From Proteobacteria bacterium UBA4656 (GTDB lineage: Bacteria > Pseudomonadota > Gammaproteobacteria > Xanthomonadales > Ahniellaceae), in the NCBI GenBank assembly GCA_002405525.1, contig DHLY01000009.1:64115-100339 (forward strand): DNA of 36,225 nucleotides, given 5' to 3'. A model generated the notes under the pieces. That model saw nothing but the letters and a program-made list of their open reading frames with translations, had not been told where the DNA came from and ran no database searches. Shown here piece after piece: positions 35,157 to 36,225 of this stretch. How positions within the stretch are numbered: the stretch's first letter is position 1; the number at the start of each line of letters is the position of its first letter. Made by a program: the position numbers and the translations under genes.

Positions 35157-35276
35157 TCAGTCCGTTCTGCGCACCGTCTGCTGCTTAACGTAGGCCGCTA
35201 CTAGCGTCACCAACGAAACGAGAAGGAGAAGAAGTACGAAGGCGCCGATTGCCATCATCAGCATTGTGCCGTTCAT
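35157..35276 (-). CDS. Small single-pass membrane protein, 39 residues
   Basis: This short frame reads MNGTMLMMAIGAFVLLLLLV then SLVTLVAAYVKQQTVRRTD. One long hydrophobic helix of about 25 residues is followed by a positively charged C-terminus, giving a topology with the tail in the cytoplasm. Codon choice is less GC-biased than in the rest of the window, as for its neighbour. It begins 45 nt after the stop of the secreted-protein gene on the same strand and is probably cotranscribed. The ribosome site is weak. No family is recognised. Confidence 0.6.
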   Translation of the reverse strand: MNGTMLMMAIGAFVLLLLLVSLVTLVAAYVKQQTVRRTD

Positions 35277-35321
35277 GTGTTGCACGTTCCCATCGTCGTT
35301 CCGAACGAGACTATTCGACTT

Positions 35322-36137
35322 TCAAACTCGCGTGCAGGTCACCCCGCCAGCCGTGCCACGGCAAATCCACTTCTCGACGTTTGACGGCACGAAGAACCCT
35401 AGACGGAAGAGGTGTTCACGCATTCTCTGGGCGTGATTGGGGTTTTCGCCGCCACCAGAGTAGTCGTGCAGAAATTCCTCAGCGTCCGACGCGTCTTCAG
35501 GTATGCGGTTGTTTGTCACGTCGTAGGATGAGTCGTCCTTGTACTCGACACGATCAGGGAAAATTTCAAACGTCGATCGGGAGCCATCTGAAAACGTCAA
35601 CGTGACTGTTGCTGCATAGACGTTCTGTCCGAGAAGCGATCGAACTGCGTTGTTGAGGGTGAGTAGGCCGAGCGCTTGCGCGGTGACAAAGTTCCCAACC
35701 GTCTGGATTGAGCCGTTGGCAATCCAATTCAGCACTGCTTGGCGCGACGGACCATCCCGCGCGACATCAAAGGCGCTGATCCCAACGATGCCTCCGGTAG
35801 CTTCGGCACTGGCCTGTTTAGACATGGTCCCGCCGGTTTCGGCGTAGATTGCCGCAAGGAGCGAGACACCGTCGGCAAACTCAGGCTCAAGTGGGGACGG
35901 ATAGATCAATGCCATCATCGTCCCTACTTCGAGCTTGTCGACGCTCCATTTCGTGCCCTGCGAATCCTGAAGGTCGTACACGTATACGTCGCCCGCATGG
36001 CCCCATGGAATTGAATCAAGCGCCAAGCTCTCCATTTGCGCCGCACTGCACCCAAAGCACGGTACCACAGTGGTAGCGCCAGCGCCGCTAGAAACAAGAA
36101 CGAGTGCAAGAGCCGCAAGAGCTTTACGAACCAGCAT
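35322..36137 (-). CDS. Secreted protein of unknown function, low-GC island
   Basis: This 271-residue protein has a clear signal peptide (MLVRKALAALALVLVSSGAGA) and a CxxC near the mature N-terminus (VVPCFGCSAAQMES). The middle part is helical with Gly-rich stretches (ATGGIVGISAFDVARDG), then come a beta-rich segment (AATVTLTFSDGSRSTFEIFP) and a C-terminus with two further Cys residues (WICRGTAGGVTCTRV). The CxxC-plus-AQM start resembles a module I have seen in small secreted proteins of Xanthomonadaceae, but no function follows. GGAGAAA upstream fixes the ATG at 36137. Codon and base use are much less GC-rich than the rest of the window, suggesting transfer. Confidence 0.75.
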   Translation of the reverse strand: MLVRKALAALALVLVSSGAGATTVVPCFGCSAAQMESLALDSIPWGHAGDVYVYDLQDSQGTKWSVDKLEVGTMMALIYPSPLEPEFADGVSLLAAIYAETGGTMSKQASAEATGGIVGISAFDVARDGPSRQAVLNWIANGSIQTVGNFVTAQALGLLTLNNAVRSLLGQNVYAATVTLTFSDGSRSTFEIFPDRVEYKDDSSYDVTNNRIPEDASDAEEFLHDYSGGGENPNHAQRMREHLFRLGFFVPSNVEKWICRGTAGGVTCTRV

Positions 36138-36175
36138 GCAATTTCTCCGTTTGCGAATGGCCCCCTGCGAGCCGC

Positions 36176-36204
36176 AAGATACGCATGCCACTGACACCCG
36201 TCAA
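36176..36204 (-). promoter_or_regulatory. Sigma70 promoter of the secreted-protein gene
   Basis: On the minus strand TTGACG (36204-36199), a 17-nt spacer, and TATCTT (36181-36176): 5 of 6 and 4 of 6 consensus matches with ideal spacing. Transcription would begin near 36169, giving a leader of about 32 nt with a Shine-Dalgarno sequence. Confidence 0.7.
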
Positions 36205-36225
36205 GGGTCTTCGTGGAATCGTGTG

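Larger units (their letters stand above)
35010..36225. other. Low-GC right-edge island
   Basis: Base composition drops from over 70% GC to roughly half GC by eye just past the second flanking repeat. The stretch 35010-35156 contains no gene. The two genes in the island share the less GC-biased codon use. No integrase, tRNA or IS terminal repeat is visible inside the window, so the outer boundary lies to the right. Confidence 0.6.

Overview
The window is about 36 kb of very GC-rich DNA, except for a lower-GC segment at the right edge. It comes from a free-living gammaproteobacterium. The gene content points to the Xanthomonadales/Lysobacterales: a cytochrome b561 and cytochrome c' pair, ispB/ssb, divergent yjgA(darP)/pmbA, DUF3011 and EcsC proteins, TonB-dependent receptor remnants, a CRP/Clp-type operator, and several genes with leaderless-type promoters. 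The lineage is inferred from protein content and base composition; there is no rRNA in the window.

Left third (1-12.6 kb): mostly housekeeping. It holds a truncated cytochrome b561 gene convergent with cytochrome c', ispB divergent from ssb, a DUF2238 membrane protein, a Host_attach-family protein, a phosphoribosyltransferase/hydrolase fusion, a motA-motB flagellar stator cluster led by a small unknown gene, an orphan rmlB(rfbB), a structured two-copy intergenic repeat, darP, and pmbA overlapping an isoaspartyl peptidase gene.

Middle (12.9-24.8 kb): a DUF3011 secreted protein; a Sel1/prolyl-4-hydroxylase gene with a decayed copy of its own 3' end downstream; EcsC divergent from an ABC exporter; a 38-residue lysine-rich micro-protein; an alpha/beta hydrolase; an ECF sigma factor overlapping a membrane partner; and a 1291-residue exported protein containing three super-repeats of exactly 302 residues each.

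Right third (24.8-34.4 kb): a same-strand run devoted largely to the cell wall. It has a class A beta-lactamase, two different L,D-transpeptidases that overlap, a cytosolic protein joining a zincin metalloprotease to a CHAT (caspase-like) protease, an SGNH hydrolase with a basic N-terminus, and a membrane-anchored M23 peptidase. From 26.0 to 33.2 kb the genes are spaced -23, 55, 16 and 19 nt apart, so they are probably one transcription unit. The CHAT-zincin/SGNH/M23 trio is the best candidate for an undescribed system. It converges on an FAD-dependent oxidoreductase.

Right edge (34.5-36.2 kb): the 3' end of a TonB-dependent receptor gene lies between two diverged copies of the same terminator-containing sequence. 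Beyond it GC content falls sharply, and a small single-pass membrane protein and a secreted protein follow a good sigma70 promoter. This looks like acquired DNA next to a collapsed receptor locus.
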